This document shows positions 1 through 9,970 of a DNA stretch of 64,000 nt, piece after piece. The notes beneath the pieces were generated by a model. That model saw only the letters and a list, made by a program, of their open reading frames with translations. It had not been told where the DNA came from and did no database searches. The translations under genes and the position numbers were made by a program. The stretch comes from Vibrio renipiscarius (GTDB taxonomy: Bacteria; Pseudomonadota; Gammaproteobacteria; Enterobacterales; Vibrionaceae). How positions within the stretch are numbered: position 1 is the first letter of the stretch; every line of letters starts with the position of its first letter. The DNA lies in the NCBI RefSeq assembly GCF_000827885.1, contig NZ_JTKH01000006.1, forward strand, positions 186,001-250,000, written 5' to 3'.

Positions 1-601
1 GCTGCCTCTGCAAGTTTCTCCTACCACATTGATCCCTCGTCCTGATACCGAACGTTTAGTTGAACTGGCGTTAGATAAAGCGCTTGAAACCGACGGGGAC
101 ATCTTAGATCTGGGTACTGGCACGGGTGCGATAGCATTGGCGCTGGCGTCTGAGTTGCCGCAACGCAACGTCGTAGGAATTGACTTGATGCCAGACGCTC
201 AGCAGCTGGCGATCAATAACGGTAAACGATTGGCGATCCCTAACGCGACTTTTTTCGCGGGAAGCTGGTTTGAACCTCTGGAAGCGGGCACGCAGTTTGC
301 GGTCATCGTCTCTAACCCGCCTTACATAGAAGAAAACGACCCGCACTTAACTCAAGGTGATGTGCGTTTTGAACCGCTTAGTGCACTCGTGGCGGCTGAA
401 AATGGCTTGGCGGATATTCGCCATATCATTCAGGCTTCACGTGACTACTTATGTGATCAAGGATGGTTGTTGTTTGAACATGGATTTGAACAAGGTAAAG
501 CAGTAAGAACAATCTTTGAAGAGTATGGCTATCAAGAAGTCGACACTTACCAAGATTATGGTCACAACGATAGGGTAACACTGGGTCGTTTTATTAAATA
601 A
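1..601 (+). CDS. prmC: Peptide chain release factor N5-glutamine methyltransferase PrmC (HemK), 5' end missing
   Basis: The gene begins left of the window; its frame is open from base 2 and about 199 C-terminal residues are visible, against about 280 in the family. PrmC uses S-adenosylmethionine to methylate the glutamine of the GGQ loop in release factors RF1 and RF2, which helps translation termination. Visible motifs are the SAM-binding glycine loop DLGTGTGAIALALA, the catalytic SNPPYIEE (NPPY) motif and the terminal RVTLGR. The N-terminal helical domain that grips the release factor is outside the window. It is followed after 17 bases by sirB2, sirB1 and kdsA in the same direction, the usual gammaproteobacterial order behind prfA-prmC. 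Confidence 0.96.
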   Translation, partial: LPLQVSPTTLIPRPDTERLVELALDKALETDGDILDLGTGTGAIALALASELPQRNVVGIDLMPDAQQLAINNGKRLAIPNATFFAGSWFEPLEAGTQFAVIVSNPPYIEENDPHLTQGDVRFEPLSALVAAENGLADIRHIIQASRDYLCDQGWLLFEHGFEQGKAVRTIFEEYGYQEVDTYQDYGHNDRVTLGRFIK

Positions 602-618
602 CGCTAGGAGAGCATCTC

Positions 619-990
619 ATGTACGAAGGTTTGAAGCATTTCCATCTATTAACTATTGCGCTTAGTGCCACACTATTGTCAGTGCGCTTCGCTCTGTTAA
701 TGGCCAACTCCCCACTGCGTGAGAAAAAATTTCTTAAGGTCTTTCCTCACATTGTCGATTCGGCATTGCTGATCTCTGGTGCTGCACTCATCATTGGTTT
801 TATTCCTTGGTCGGCGGCGCCGTGGCTACCGTCAAAAATGACGTGTGTTTTAGCGTATATTGCATTGGGTTTCTTTGCACTTAAGTTGGCGAAAAACAAC
901 TGGTTACGTGTGTTTGCCTTTTTTGGCGCGCTCGGTTGGTTATTGATGGCCGGTAAAGTGGCGATAACTAAAACGCCGTTGTTGTTCTAA
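619..990 (+). CDS. SirB2-family inner-membrane protein
   Basis: This 123-residue hydrophobic protein has about four membrane segments (roughly residues 8-28, 46-66, 76-93 and 98-118). It belongs to the SirB2/YchQ family, named from a Salmonella locus that raises invasion gene expression; the molecular function is unknown. A ribosome binding site (AGGAGAG) precedes the ATG. Its stop codon directly abuts the ATG of the next gene, so it is translated within the prmC-kdsA operon. The family call rests on size, membrane topology and gene order. Confidence 0.85.
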   Translation: MYEGLKHFHLLTIALSATLLSVRFALLMANSPLREKKFLKVFPHIVDSALLISGAALIIGFIPWSAAPWLPSKMTCVLAYIALGFFALKLAKNNWLRVFAFFGALGWLLMAGKVAITKTPLLF

Positions 991-1812
991 ATGAGTACTG
1001 ACATGCAACCATTGTTTGATGAAGACTTTGACGCGCTGGAACTGATCGAAGGTGCCTTGGTACTGAATCAGGCGATTAACCCAGAAACCCAAGTCGATTG
1101 GGTAAAAGTAGAACTGCAGCGTCTGGTTGAAGAGGCCGAACTCGCTTTAGTCCATGAAAGTAATGAGCAGCAACGATTTGAATCGTTCTTACGTTTATTT
1201 TATTTCGATTGGGGCTTTCAAGGCGATGTGGAGGCTTATTTTGATTCGGCCAATGCTTTTGTCGATAAGGTCTTAGAGCGACGTAAGGGCATTCCCGTCA
1301 GTTTAGGTGCGGTGATGCTCTATATCGGTAAAAAGCTCGGCTTTCCGATCAATGGGATTACGTTTCCAACTCAATTTCTATTAAGCGTCGAATGGCCAGA
1401 TCAAGCACCATTGTATGTGAATCCGTTTAACGGTGAGTACGTGTCTCAACACACGCTGCGAGCATGGCTGGTAGGTCACCGTGGCCCATTTGTACAATTA
1501 GAGTCGAAACATCTTGAGACGGCCGATCACCCGACCATTATTGGTCGTTGGTTAGCGTTGATTAAAAGTGCGCTACTGCGTGAAGAGCAGTATGCCTTAG
1601 CTTTGCATTGTACCGATCTGGCATTGGGCTTTGTTCCCGATGACCCGTATGAAATTCGCGATCGCGGCTTTATCTATCAACAGCTAGACTGTCATAAAAT
1701 GGCCTTGTCTGATTATCAATATTTTATTGACCAGTGCCCTGATGATCCTGCTGCTGATCTGCTGAAAAATCAGGTGCAGGCGATGAGCCAAACTCAAGTT
1801 ACCTTACATTAA
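991..1812 (+). CDS. SirB1-family transglutaminase-like/TPR protein
   Basis: This 273-residue soluble protein of the SirB1/YchA family has a transglutaminase-like N-terminal half. The conserved segment RRKGIPVSLGAVMLYIGKKLGF lies near residues 97-118, split here across the domain core. The C-terminal half has TPR-like helices (about residues 185-260, with DPYEIRDRGFIYQQL). The biochemical role is unknown. The start codon follows the sirB2 stop with no gap, and the gene sits 47 bases before kdsA, consistent with one transcript. Confidence 0.85.
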   Translation: MSTDMQPLFDEDFDALELIEGALVLNQAINPETQVDWVKVELQRLVEEAELALVHESNEQQRFESFLRLFYFDWGFQGDVEAYFDSANAFVDKVLERRKGIPVSLGAVMLYIGKKLGFPINGITFPTQFLLSVEWPDQAPLYVNPFNGEYVSQHTLRAWLVGHRGPFVQLESKHLETADHPTIIGRWLALIKSALLREEQYALALHCTDLALGFVPDDPYEIRDRGFIYQQLDCHKMALSDYQYFIDQCPDDPAADLLKNQVQAMSQTQVTLH

Positions 1813-1844
1813 GTCCAGCCATTAAGGCTGGCGTCAAACGTTGA

Positions 1845-2711
<867 letters not shown>

Positions 2712-2727
2712 TCATTAATAGTGATGT

Positions 2728-2757
2728 AAAAAAACTGCCAAACGGCAGTTTTTTTTT
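2728..2757 (+). terminator. Intrinsic terminator after kdsA
   Basis: A stem of ACTGCC pairs with GGCAGT around an AAAC loop, followed by a run of nine T. Confidence 0.9.
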
Positions 2758-3094
2758 GCTCAAATTAGCAAGGCGTATGTATTTTAATCGATGCGCTGGT
2801 GGAAATATCAACAGAGAAATATGTCAAAAAAGTTAGGCGGGTTATCGGTTAAACGTTTGCCTGTGATCATTTATTCAATCGGATGTAAGCAACTGTCGAT
2901 ATTGCACTTTTTACGTCAAATAATAGTGATCGCTCTGGCATAAATATGAAAATGGCATGTTTACTTTGAACGGTTAATTTAAACTATATCAAGTTTTGCT
3001 ACCGATAATCCTAAAATATGCAGTGTTAAACACTATGCATAATCTTAATGGTAGCAAATTGGCAGTGGGTTCTAATTAGTTCAAAGGTATGACA
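2758..3094 (+). promoter_or_regulatory. Leader region of the 5'-nucleotidase gene with a large imperfect inverted repeat
   Basis: There is no gene in this stretch. Near the start codon lies an imperfect inverted repeat spanning 2998-3055. Its outer arms are GCTACC (2998-3003) and GGTAGC (3050-3055), and its centre is the perfect palindrome AGTGTTAAACACT (3022-3034) flanked by ATGCA and ATGCAT. It could be an operator or a leader hairpin; there is no T-run, so it is not an ordinary terminator. Confidence 0.45.
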
Positions 3095-4756
3095 ATGAAG
3101 CAACGCCTGATTGTAAAAACAGCACTAAGTGCAGCGATTCTTGCAACGCTAGCGGGTTGTGCAACCGCTCCTCAACAAGAGTGGGAAGCGGATAAAACGT
3201 ATAAATTGACCGTTCTACACACTAACGACAACCATGGTCGTTTTTGGGAGAACAAATATGGCGAGTACGGTATGGCTGCTCGCAAAACGTTGATTGACCA
3301 GCTACGTGCAGATGTTCAAGCTGACGGCGGTAGCGTATTGCTACTTTCTGGTGGCGATATCAACACAGGTGTTCCAGAGTCTGATTTGCAAGATGCAGAA
3401 CCTGACTTCAAAGGCATGAACAAAATTGGTTACGATGCAATGGCATTGGGTAACCATGAGTTTGACAACCCATTAGAAGTGCTTTTCAAACAGGAAGAGT
3501 GGGCTAATTTCCCAATGCTTTCTGCCAACATCTACGATAAAAAGACTGGCGAACGTATGTTCCAGGCTTACGAGATGTTTAACAAGCAAGGTATCAAAAT
3601 TGCGGTAATCGGTTTAACAACGGAAGACACGCAAAAAATTGGTAACCCAGAATACATCGGTGGTCTTGAGTTCCGTGACCCTAAAGCAGAAGCGAAAGCG
3701 CTGATCGCTGAACTTGAGCAAACCGAAAAACCGGATCTAATCTTCGCTGTGACACACATGGGTCACTACGAAGATGGTAACCGTGGTATTAATGCTCCGG
3801 GTGACGTGGCACTGGCTCGCTACCTTGATGAAGGTTCGCTAGACATGATTGTGGGTGGTCACTCACAAGAACCAGTGTGTATGGAAGCACCAAATGTCAT
3901 GAAGAAAAACTTCCAACCGTCTGACGAATGTAAGCCTGACGTACAAAATGGCACTTACATTGTTCAAGCACACGAATGGGGCAAATACGTTGGCCGTGCT
4001 GACTATGAGTTCCGTAACGGTGAATTGAACATGGTGAGCTACGATTTGATCCCAGTTAACCTGAAGAAGAAAATCAAGGTTGATGGTGAGAGCAAGCGTG
4101 TGTTCATTGAAGATGAAATCACGAAAGATGCTGCGCTGCTTGAATTCCTACGTCCTTACCAAGAGCAAGGTCAAGACAAGCTAAACGTTAAGATTGCAGA
4201 AACAAACGGTAAGCTTGAAGGCGACCGTAACGTTGTGCGTTTTGAGCAAACTAACCTAGGCCGTTTAATTGCCGCTTCTCACATGGAACGCGCACAAGCA
4301 GACTTCGCAGTAATGAACTCTGGTGGTGTACGTGATTCTATTGCTGCGGGCAACGTGACTTACAAAGACGTACTAACGGTTCAGCCATTTGGCAACATCG
4401 TGACTTACATCGATATGTCAGGCAAAGAAGTACTGGATTACCTAAGCGTAGTAGGTACTAAGCCAGTGGATTCAGGTGCATACGTACAGTTCTACGGCGT
4501 ATCAATGACAGTCGCTGACGGCAAAATTTCTGACGTGAAATTGGGCGGTAAAGCGGTTGACCTAGAAGAAACATACCGTTTCACCGTACCAAGCTACAAC
4601 GCAGCAGGCGGTGATGGTTACCCGAAAGTGTCTGATCACCCAGGTTACGTAAACACAGGTTTTGTTGATGCAGAAGTTCTAAAAGAATTCCTAGAAGCAA
4701 ACAGCCCTGTAGACGTTAACAAGTTCGCGCCTAAAGGCGAGATTGTTTACAAATAA
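3095..4756 (+). CDS. Lipoprotein 5'-nucleotidase / UDP-sugar hydrolase (UshA/NutA family)
   Basis: This 553-residue exported enzyme hydrolyses nucleoside 5'-phosphates (and, in the family, UDP-sugars) for nucleoside uptake. A signal peptide ends in the lipobox LAGC, so the mature protein is lipid-anchored, like Vibrio NutA and unlike soluble periplasmic E. coli UshA. The metallophosphatase domain shows LHTNDNHGRF, GNHEFDNP, VTHMGH and GGHSQEP. The C-terminal substrate domain has NSGGVRDSI and YNAAGGDGYP. The ATG at 3095 is preferred to the one at 3089 because AAAGG lies 6 bases before it. A terminator follows. Confidence 0.93.
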   Translation: MKQRLIVKTALSAAILATLAGCATAPQQEWEADKTYKLTVLHTNDNHGRFWENKYGEYGMAARKTLIDQLRADVQADGGSVLLLSGGDINTGVPESDLQDAEPDFKGMNKIGYDAMALGNHEFDNPLEVLFKQEEWANFPMLSANIYDKKTGERMFQAYEMFNKQGIKIAVIGLTTEDTQKIGNPEYIGGLEFRDPKAEAKALIAELEQTEKPDLIFAVTHMGHYEDGNRGINAPGDVALARYLDEGSLDMIVGGHSQEPVCMEAPNVMKKNFQPSDECKPDVQNGTYIVQAHEWGKYVGRADYEFRNGELNMVSYDLIPVNLKKKIKVDGESKRVFIEDEITKDAALLEFLRPYQEQGQDKLNVKIAETNGKLEGDRNVVRFEQTNLGRLIAASHMERAQADFAVMNSGGVRDSIAAGNVTYKDVLTVQPFGNIVTYIDMSGKEVLDYLSVVGTKPVDSGAYVQFYGVSMTVADGKISDVKLGGKAVDLEETYRFTVPSYNAAGGDGYPKVSDHPGYVNTGFVDAEVLKEFLEANSPVDVNKFAPKGEIVYK

Positions 4757-4806
4757 TGCGTTTCTGCGAAACGGTTATTGACTGTTTATAGCCGATCGAT
4801 TTAACT

Positions 4807-4836
4807 AAAACGGCGCTCATAGAGCGCCGTTTTTTA
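4807..4836 (+). terminator. Intrinsic terminator after the 5'-nucleotidase gene
   Basis: AACGGCGCTC pairs with GAGCGCCGTT around a short loop, followed by a T-run. Confidence 0.9.
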
Positions 4837-5000
4837 TCGTGGCGATCGTTGCTATTTATGCTTGTGCTTACGGCTTTCATTAATCGTCAGCGCGATAAAA
4901 TCCCCTTTAACTATTAATGCCACTTATCACTATAAGTTATTGCCAATCGTGCCTTGGCGCGATAAGCAGTGGTTTATCCTGATCAGTGTTAGGAACGACC

Positions 5001-5474
5001 ATGACACCTGCAATTAATATGGCGAAAAAGAAAAAAATTCCGCATACCATTCATCAGTATGAACATGATCCGCGAGCGGAGAGCTTTGGTTTGGAAGCGG
5101 TAGAAGCGCTCGGTAACGATCCGAAAGAAGTGTTTAAAACCTTGCTGTTTTGTCTTAACGGCGAAGCAAAGAATTTAGCGGTGGCAGTGATACCGGTAGA
5201 ACAAAAGCTGAATTTGAAGTTAGCGGCGAAAGCGGCAAAGGCGAAGAAAGCTGACATGGCCAACCCTGAGATAGCGCAAAAGACGACGGGCTATGTGCTT
5301 GGTGGTATTAGCCCTCTAGGGCAAAAAAAAGCATTACCGACCTTCATTCATCACAGTGCTCTGGAACTCGAGACCATGTTTGTCAGTGCGGGCCGCCGAG
5401 GATTGGAAATTGAATTAGCACCGAAGGATTTAGCCCTGCTGACTCGCGGTGAGTTTGTTGAGTTGTGTTTATAA
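5001..5474 (+). CDS. ybaK: Cys-tRNA(Pro)/Cys-tRNA(Cys) deacylase YbaK (EbsC)
   Basis: This 157-residue cytoplasmic trans-editing enzyme of the YbaK/ProX superfamily clears cysteine mischarged onto tRNA(Pro). Visible family features are DPKEVFKTLLF, the lysine-rich KLNLKLAAKAAKAKKADMA, and TTGYVLGGISPLGQKK, which contains the GxxSP loop. The ATG at 5001 is chosen because AGGA sits 7 bases upstream; a GTG at 4986 would also be in frame but lacks a ribosome binding site. The gene stands alone and converges on uraA. Confidence 0.93.
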   Translation: MTPAINMAKKKKIPHTIHQYEHDPRAESFGLEAVEALGNDPKEVFKTLLFCLNGEAKNLAVAVIPVEQKLNLKLAAKAAKAKKADMANPEIAQKTTGYVLGGISPLGQKKALPTFIHHSALELETMFVSAGRRGLEIELAPKDLALLTRGEFVELCL

Positions 5475-5540
5475 AAACACAATGAAGATAGAGGGTTAAG
5501 CACGGAAGAACGCGACTCCTCATCATTCAAAATGCGAAAT

Positions 5541-5575
5541 AAAAAGGCTGACGCAGAATAACGTCAGCCTTTTTT
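5541..5575. terminator. Bidirectional intrinsic terminator between ybaK and uraA
   Basis: AAAAAGGCTGACG pairs with CGTCAGCCTTTTTT around an 8-base loop. The A-run on one side and T-run on the other let it serve both convergent genes. Confidence 0.88.
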
Positions 5576-5626
5576 AATGGAAATTCGTTGAGATGCTATG
5601 GTTTAAATCAACTCTCAACGACAGTG

Positions 5627-6874
5627 TTACTTTGAGTTGTTTTCCATCTGAGCATTATCCACAACGTGGTTTTCACCGAGATCTTTTGGCAGAACAAGGT
5701 TTAGTAAGATTGCGACGATACCACACAGGCTGATGCCTTGTAGGCTGAAGTCACCAATACCAAATGCCATGCCGCCGATACCAAATACCAACGTGATAGC
5801 AACGATCACTAGGTTGCGAGACTTGTGTAGATCAACGTTATTCTTGATTAGTGTATTCAAGCCCACTGTTGCGATTGAGCCGAACAGTAGAATCATGATA
5901 CCGCCCATCACGGGCATTGGAATCGTTTGTAGTACCGCACCAAGTTTGCCCACAAGTGATAATGTGATCGCCGTGATCGCCGTCCAAGTCATGATCACTG
6001 GGTTGAATGACTTCGTCAGCATAACTGCGCCAGTCACTTCTGAGTAGGTCGTGTTTGGCGGCGCGCCAACCATTGATGCTGCGATGGTCGCAAGGCCGTC
6101 ACCCGCGATAGTGCGGTGTAGACCTGGTTTTTTCAGGTAATCTTTACCCGTTACGTTTGAAATTGCCAGCATGTCGCCAACGTGCTCAACCGCAGGTGCG
6201 ATCGCCACTGGGATCATAAAGAGAATCGCGTTGATGTTGAACTCCGGCATTACAAATGCAGGCAATGCGAACCACGCCGCTTGATGAACGGGCGTGAAAT
6301 CAACGATACCGTAAAACAAGCTCAAAGCGTAACCGACAATAATACCACCAAGAATCGGCATGAGTTTTAGGAATCCGCGGCTGAATACGCTGATGGCGAT
6401 GGTTGTGATCAGTGACGCGGCTGAAATGATCAGTGCGACATCCGCATCGATGATTTGCGCGCCATCACCACCACGACCCAGTGCCATGTTGACAGCATTA
6501 GGCGCGAGGCCAAGACCAATCACCATGATAACGGGGCCAACCACGACTGGTGGAAGGAGTTTGTGAACAATGCCAACGCCACGAACTTTAATCAGCGCAC
6601 CTAATGCCACATACACGAGACCAGCGACCATTAAACCGCCCATGGTGGCAGGAATACCCCAAGATTGAACACCGTATAAAATAGGAGCGATAAAAGCGAA
6701 AGAAGAAGCAAGGAAGATAGGAACAGAACGACGGGTAACAACTTGGAAAATCAAGGTACCGATACCAGCACCGAAGAGAGCAACACTAGGATCTAATCCC
6801 GTCAGCAACGGAACCAGAACTAGGGCACCAAATGCAACAAATAGCATCTGTGCGCCTTGAATGGCATTTTTCAT
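5627..6874 (-). CDS. uraA: Uracil permease, NCS2/NAT family
   Basis: This 415-residue inner-membrane proton symporter brings uracil into the cell for the salvage enzyme Upp. It has about 14 hydrophobic segments and the NAT family signatures AIAPAVEHVGDMLAI (proton and substrate site) and GAPPNTTYSEVTGA. The length matches E. coli UraA (429). The start ATG follows TAAAGGAATAAAAA, a fair ribosome binding site. It is divergent from the DUF2066 gene. A PurR-like palindrome (6977-6992) lies about 100 bases upstream. Confidence 0.94.
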   Translation of the reverse strand: MKNAIQGAQMLFVAFGALVLVPLLTGLDPSVALFGAGIGTLIFQVVTRRSVPIFLASSFAFIAPILYGVQSWGIPATMGGLMVAGLVYVALGALIKVRGVGIVHKLLPPVVVGPVIMVIGLGLAPNAVNMALGRGGDGAQIIDADVALIISAASLITTIAISVFSRGFLKLMPILGGIIVGYALSLFYGIVDFTPVHQAAWFALPAFVMPEFNINAILFMIPVAIAPAVEHVGDMLAISNVTGKDYLKKPGLHRTIAGDGLATIAASMVGAPPNTTYSEVTGAVMLTKSFNPVIMTWTAITAITLSLVGKLGAVLQTIPMPVMGGIMILLFGSIATVGLNTLIKNNVDLHKSRNLVIVAITLVFGIGGMAFGIGDFSLQGISLCGIVAILLNLVLPKDLGENHVVDNAQMENNSK

Positions 6875-7218
6875 TTTTTATTCCTTTAGGTGCAATGTAT
6901 CCCAATTTTGCGTTATTTCGGTAGAACGATCAGCGAAGTAAGGATGCAAAATAAAATTCGCAGGATTCTATCACCCTTGTAAACGATTGCAATTTGAATT
7001 GGATCAAATGTGGGGCGACTTAGTAAATAAATACCAAACTATCAATAGCCTGCACATCTTGCCAGCCAGACCTCATGTCGCGGTTGAATTCACCCCATAG
7101 AAGTCGCGTACAGCGCTGGACATAAATAGACCGCAAATTGACAGTATGTTAGTTGCTCCTATTTAGGAAGTTGCTTATCATCGACGTTTGAGCTGCTGTA
7201 ACTGATTCTAGGAAAATT
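6875..7218. promoter_or_regulatory. Divergent uraA / DUF2066 promoter region with a PurR-like box
   Basis: There is no gene in this stretch. At 6977-6992 the sequence TTGTAAACGATTGCAA resembles the PurR operator core (GCAAACGTTTGC) with two differences from the symmetric core. PurR control of pyrimidine/purine salvage and of the purMN region is known in enterobacteria; its use here is inferred from the match only. Confidence 0.4.
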
Positions 7219-8523
7219 ATGCGTGGTTTAGTTGTGTTCGCATTGGGATTGATTGCCTTTCCCGCAATGGCATTAACGAATGTCGATTTATATCATACTG
7301 AAATTGTGTTGGATCAGAGTGCTGAAAAACCTGATGCGCAAGCACGTATTGAGGGCATGACAGAGGTCATCGTTCGAACTTCAGGTGATCAAAGTGCGGC
7401 GGAGAATCCAGTCGTACAAAAAGCGTTATCACAAAACTCTCAATATCTGGCTCAAATTAGCCATGGTCAGATTGCTGAGCAGCCTACCGTGAAAATGCTG
7501 TTCAGTGCGCCTCAAATCAAAACGTTGCTTAGCCAAGCTCAGCTTCCAATTTGGCCAGCACAGCGTGCCAATATCCTAGTATGGTTAGTTGAAGAGGATC
7601 AATCAGAGCGCAACATCATTTGGGAGCATTCTGATTCAGCGGTTTTGGACCAGATGAAGCAAGAAGCGCAAAGTCGTGGCTTACCTCTTACCGTTCCCGT
7701 GGGCGATTTTGATGATGTCACTGGATTAACGGTGTCTGATCTTTGGGGTGGTTTTGCCCAACCTGTGGGTCAAGCTAGCCAGCGATATCCTGCCGATGCT
7801 GTACTGGTGGTTCGCGCTCAAGGTGATAACTTACGTTGGACATTGTATGACCAAACGCCAGAAACCATTGGCGTGACGCGTCAAGCGCCGATGAATGGTA
7901 GCAATGAGGGTGTGGATGCCGCTGATAGCATGATCAACCAAATCAGTGATTATTACGCACAGCAAAGCGCGGTTATTGTGGCCAGTGAGTCATCTGAATC
8001 GGTGAAAGTACGTTTTACATCGTTGGATAATGCGACTGATTTCTTTGTACTTGAACGCAAACTGCAGCAACTAAGTTCGGTCGCCTCTTTGGATATATTG
8101 AAAATCCAAGGTAAAGAAGTGACGTTCCTAGTCCATTTACTGACGTCTCCTCAAGCGTTTGAGCAGGAAGTATCACGCATGCGTGAAGTGTTGCCGTTAC
8201 CGGCGGTGGTTGAATTAACGGACAGCGTGGCTACCGCCGAAGCGACTGAGTTACAACCTCAACCAAGCACAGACGTGACACAAGAGTCGTTGGTGAGTGC
8301 AGAGCCAGTATTAACCCAAGAGCAGCAGACCGTGATAGAGCCTGTTGTGGCAACGGCCGAACAAACACTGCCGGCCATTATAGAATCCACTCAGGTGACC
8401 CCGCCGTCAGAATCTATTTTGATGTTTGAGTGGCAGGGAGGGCATTACGCAGTCCCAGTTCCTGAAGAAGAAGAGACTCAATTAGAGGCTCCACTCGAAG
8501 GCATCGATGTCGATAATGTATAA
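7219..8523 (+). CDS. DUF2066 domain protein, exported
   Basis: This 434-residue protein has an N-terminal signal peptide (VFALGLIAFPAMA, cleavage near residue 18), so it is predicted to be periplasmic. The DUF2066 body covers about residues 20-320 and includes RANILVWLVEED. The last roughly 110 residues are low-complexity, rich in E, Q, T and V. The function is unknown. In vibrios this gene is found near purM/hda. It is a single-gene unit with its own terminator and its promoter shared divergently with uraA. Confidence 0.85.
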   Translation: MRGLVVFALGLIAFPAMALTNVDLYHTEIVLDQSAEKPDAQARIEGMTEVIVRTSGDQSAAENPVVQKALSQNSQYLAQISHGQIAEQPTVKMLFSAPQIKTLLSQAQLPIWPAQRANILVWLVEEDQSERNIIWEHSDSAVLDQMKQEAQSRGLPLTVPVGDFDDVTGLTVSDLWGGFAQPVGQASQRYPADAVLVVRAQGDNLRWTLYDQTPETIGVTRQAPMNGSNEGVDAADSMINQISDYYAQQSAVIVASESSESVKVRFTSLDNATDFFVLERKLQQLSSVASLDILKIQGKEVTFLVHLLTSPQAFEQEVSRMREVLPLPAVVELTDSVATAEATELQPQPSTDVTQESLVSAEPVLTQEQQTVIEPVVATAEQTLPAIIESTQVTPPSESILMFEWQGGHYAVPVPEEEETQLEAPLEGIDVDNV

Positions 8524-8524
8524 A

Positions 8525-8556
8525 TAAAAAAAGCTTCGCATTGCGAAGCTTTTTTA
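8525..8556 (+). terminator. Intrinsic terminator after the DUF2066 gene
   Basis: AAGCTTCGC pairs with GCGAAGCTT with a 3-base loop. A-run and T-run on both sides allow bidirectional function with the converging DUF2069 gene. Confidence 0.9.
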
Positions 8557-8585
8557 TTGGTTGCGTGAAAGCGGTCAATTAAGCG

Positions 8586-9044
8586 CTATTCGTATGTCGA
8601 TTTTTCTTGTTTTTCTACTTCGGACAAGCGCTTTAATTTTAAACCTAACTCTTTTCCTCGAGCTCGAGCATAGAGAATATTCCCGACAAATGCCCCGCTG
8701 GCGAGCAGCAATTCTACGAGTGCAAGCCATCGTTCGCCACCATCAAGGTAGAGGATGGTCAATGCATGTAAGAAATAGAACATCAAAATAAAGTTTGCCC
8801 ACGCATGCGTGTACGGTTTACCGGCTAAAATTCCGGGTAATGGCAGCAGCAGCGGTATGCACCAAGCGATGGCAAGCGTTGTGCTATTGATGTGCGGGTG
8901 GGGTGATAGGAATATCTGCCAAATCGCGACCCAAGCCAATAAGCCAAGATTGGCGGACAATGCCAAAAAGCGGTAGGTTTTGGTGGTTGGCTGCAATTCT
9001 TTTAGCAAATGATCGGTTCGATCTTCCGTTTGCATTTCAGACAT
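8586..9044 (-). CDS. DUF2069 family membrane protein
   Basis: This 152-residue protein has four predicted membrane segments (in IFLSPHPHINSTTLAIAWCI, FILMFYFLHALTILYL and neighbouring stretches). It matches the DUF2069 family, whose function is unknown. Three start codons in a row are possible (9050 GTG, 9047 ATG, 9044 ATG). The last is preferred because AAGGAG lies 5 bases before it. That AAGGAG is also the end of wrbA, so the two genes are translationally coupled. Confidence 0.8.
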   Translation of the reverse strand: MSEMQTEDRTDHLLKELQPTTKTYRFLALSANLGLLAWVAIWQIFLSPHPHINSTTLAIAWCIPLLLPLPGILAGKPYTHAWANFILMFYFLHALTILYLDGGERWLALVELLLASGAFVGNILYARARGKELGLKLKRLSEVEKQEKSTYE

Positions 9045-9046
9045 CA

Positions 9047-9957
<911 letters not shown>

Positions 9958-9970
9958 ACATTTCTCCGAT

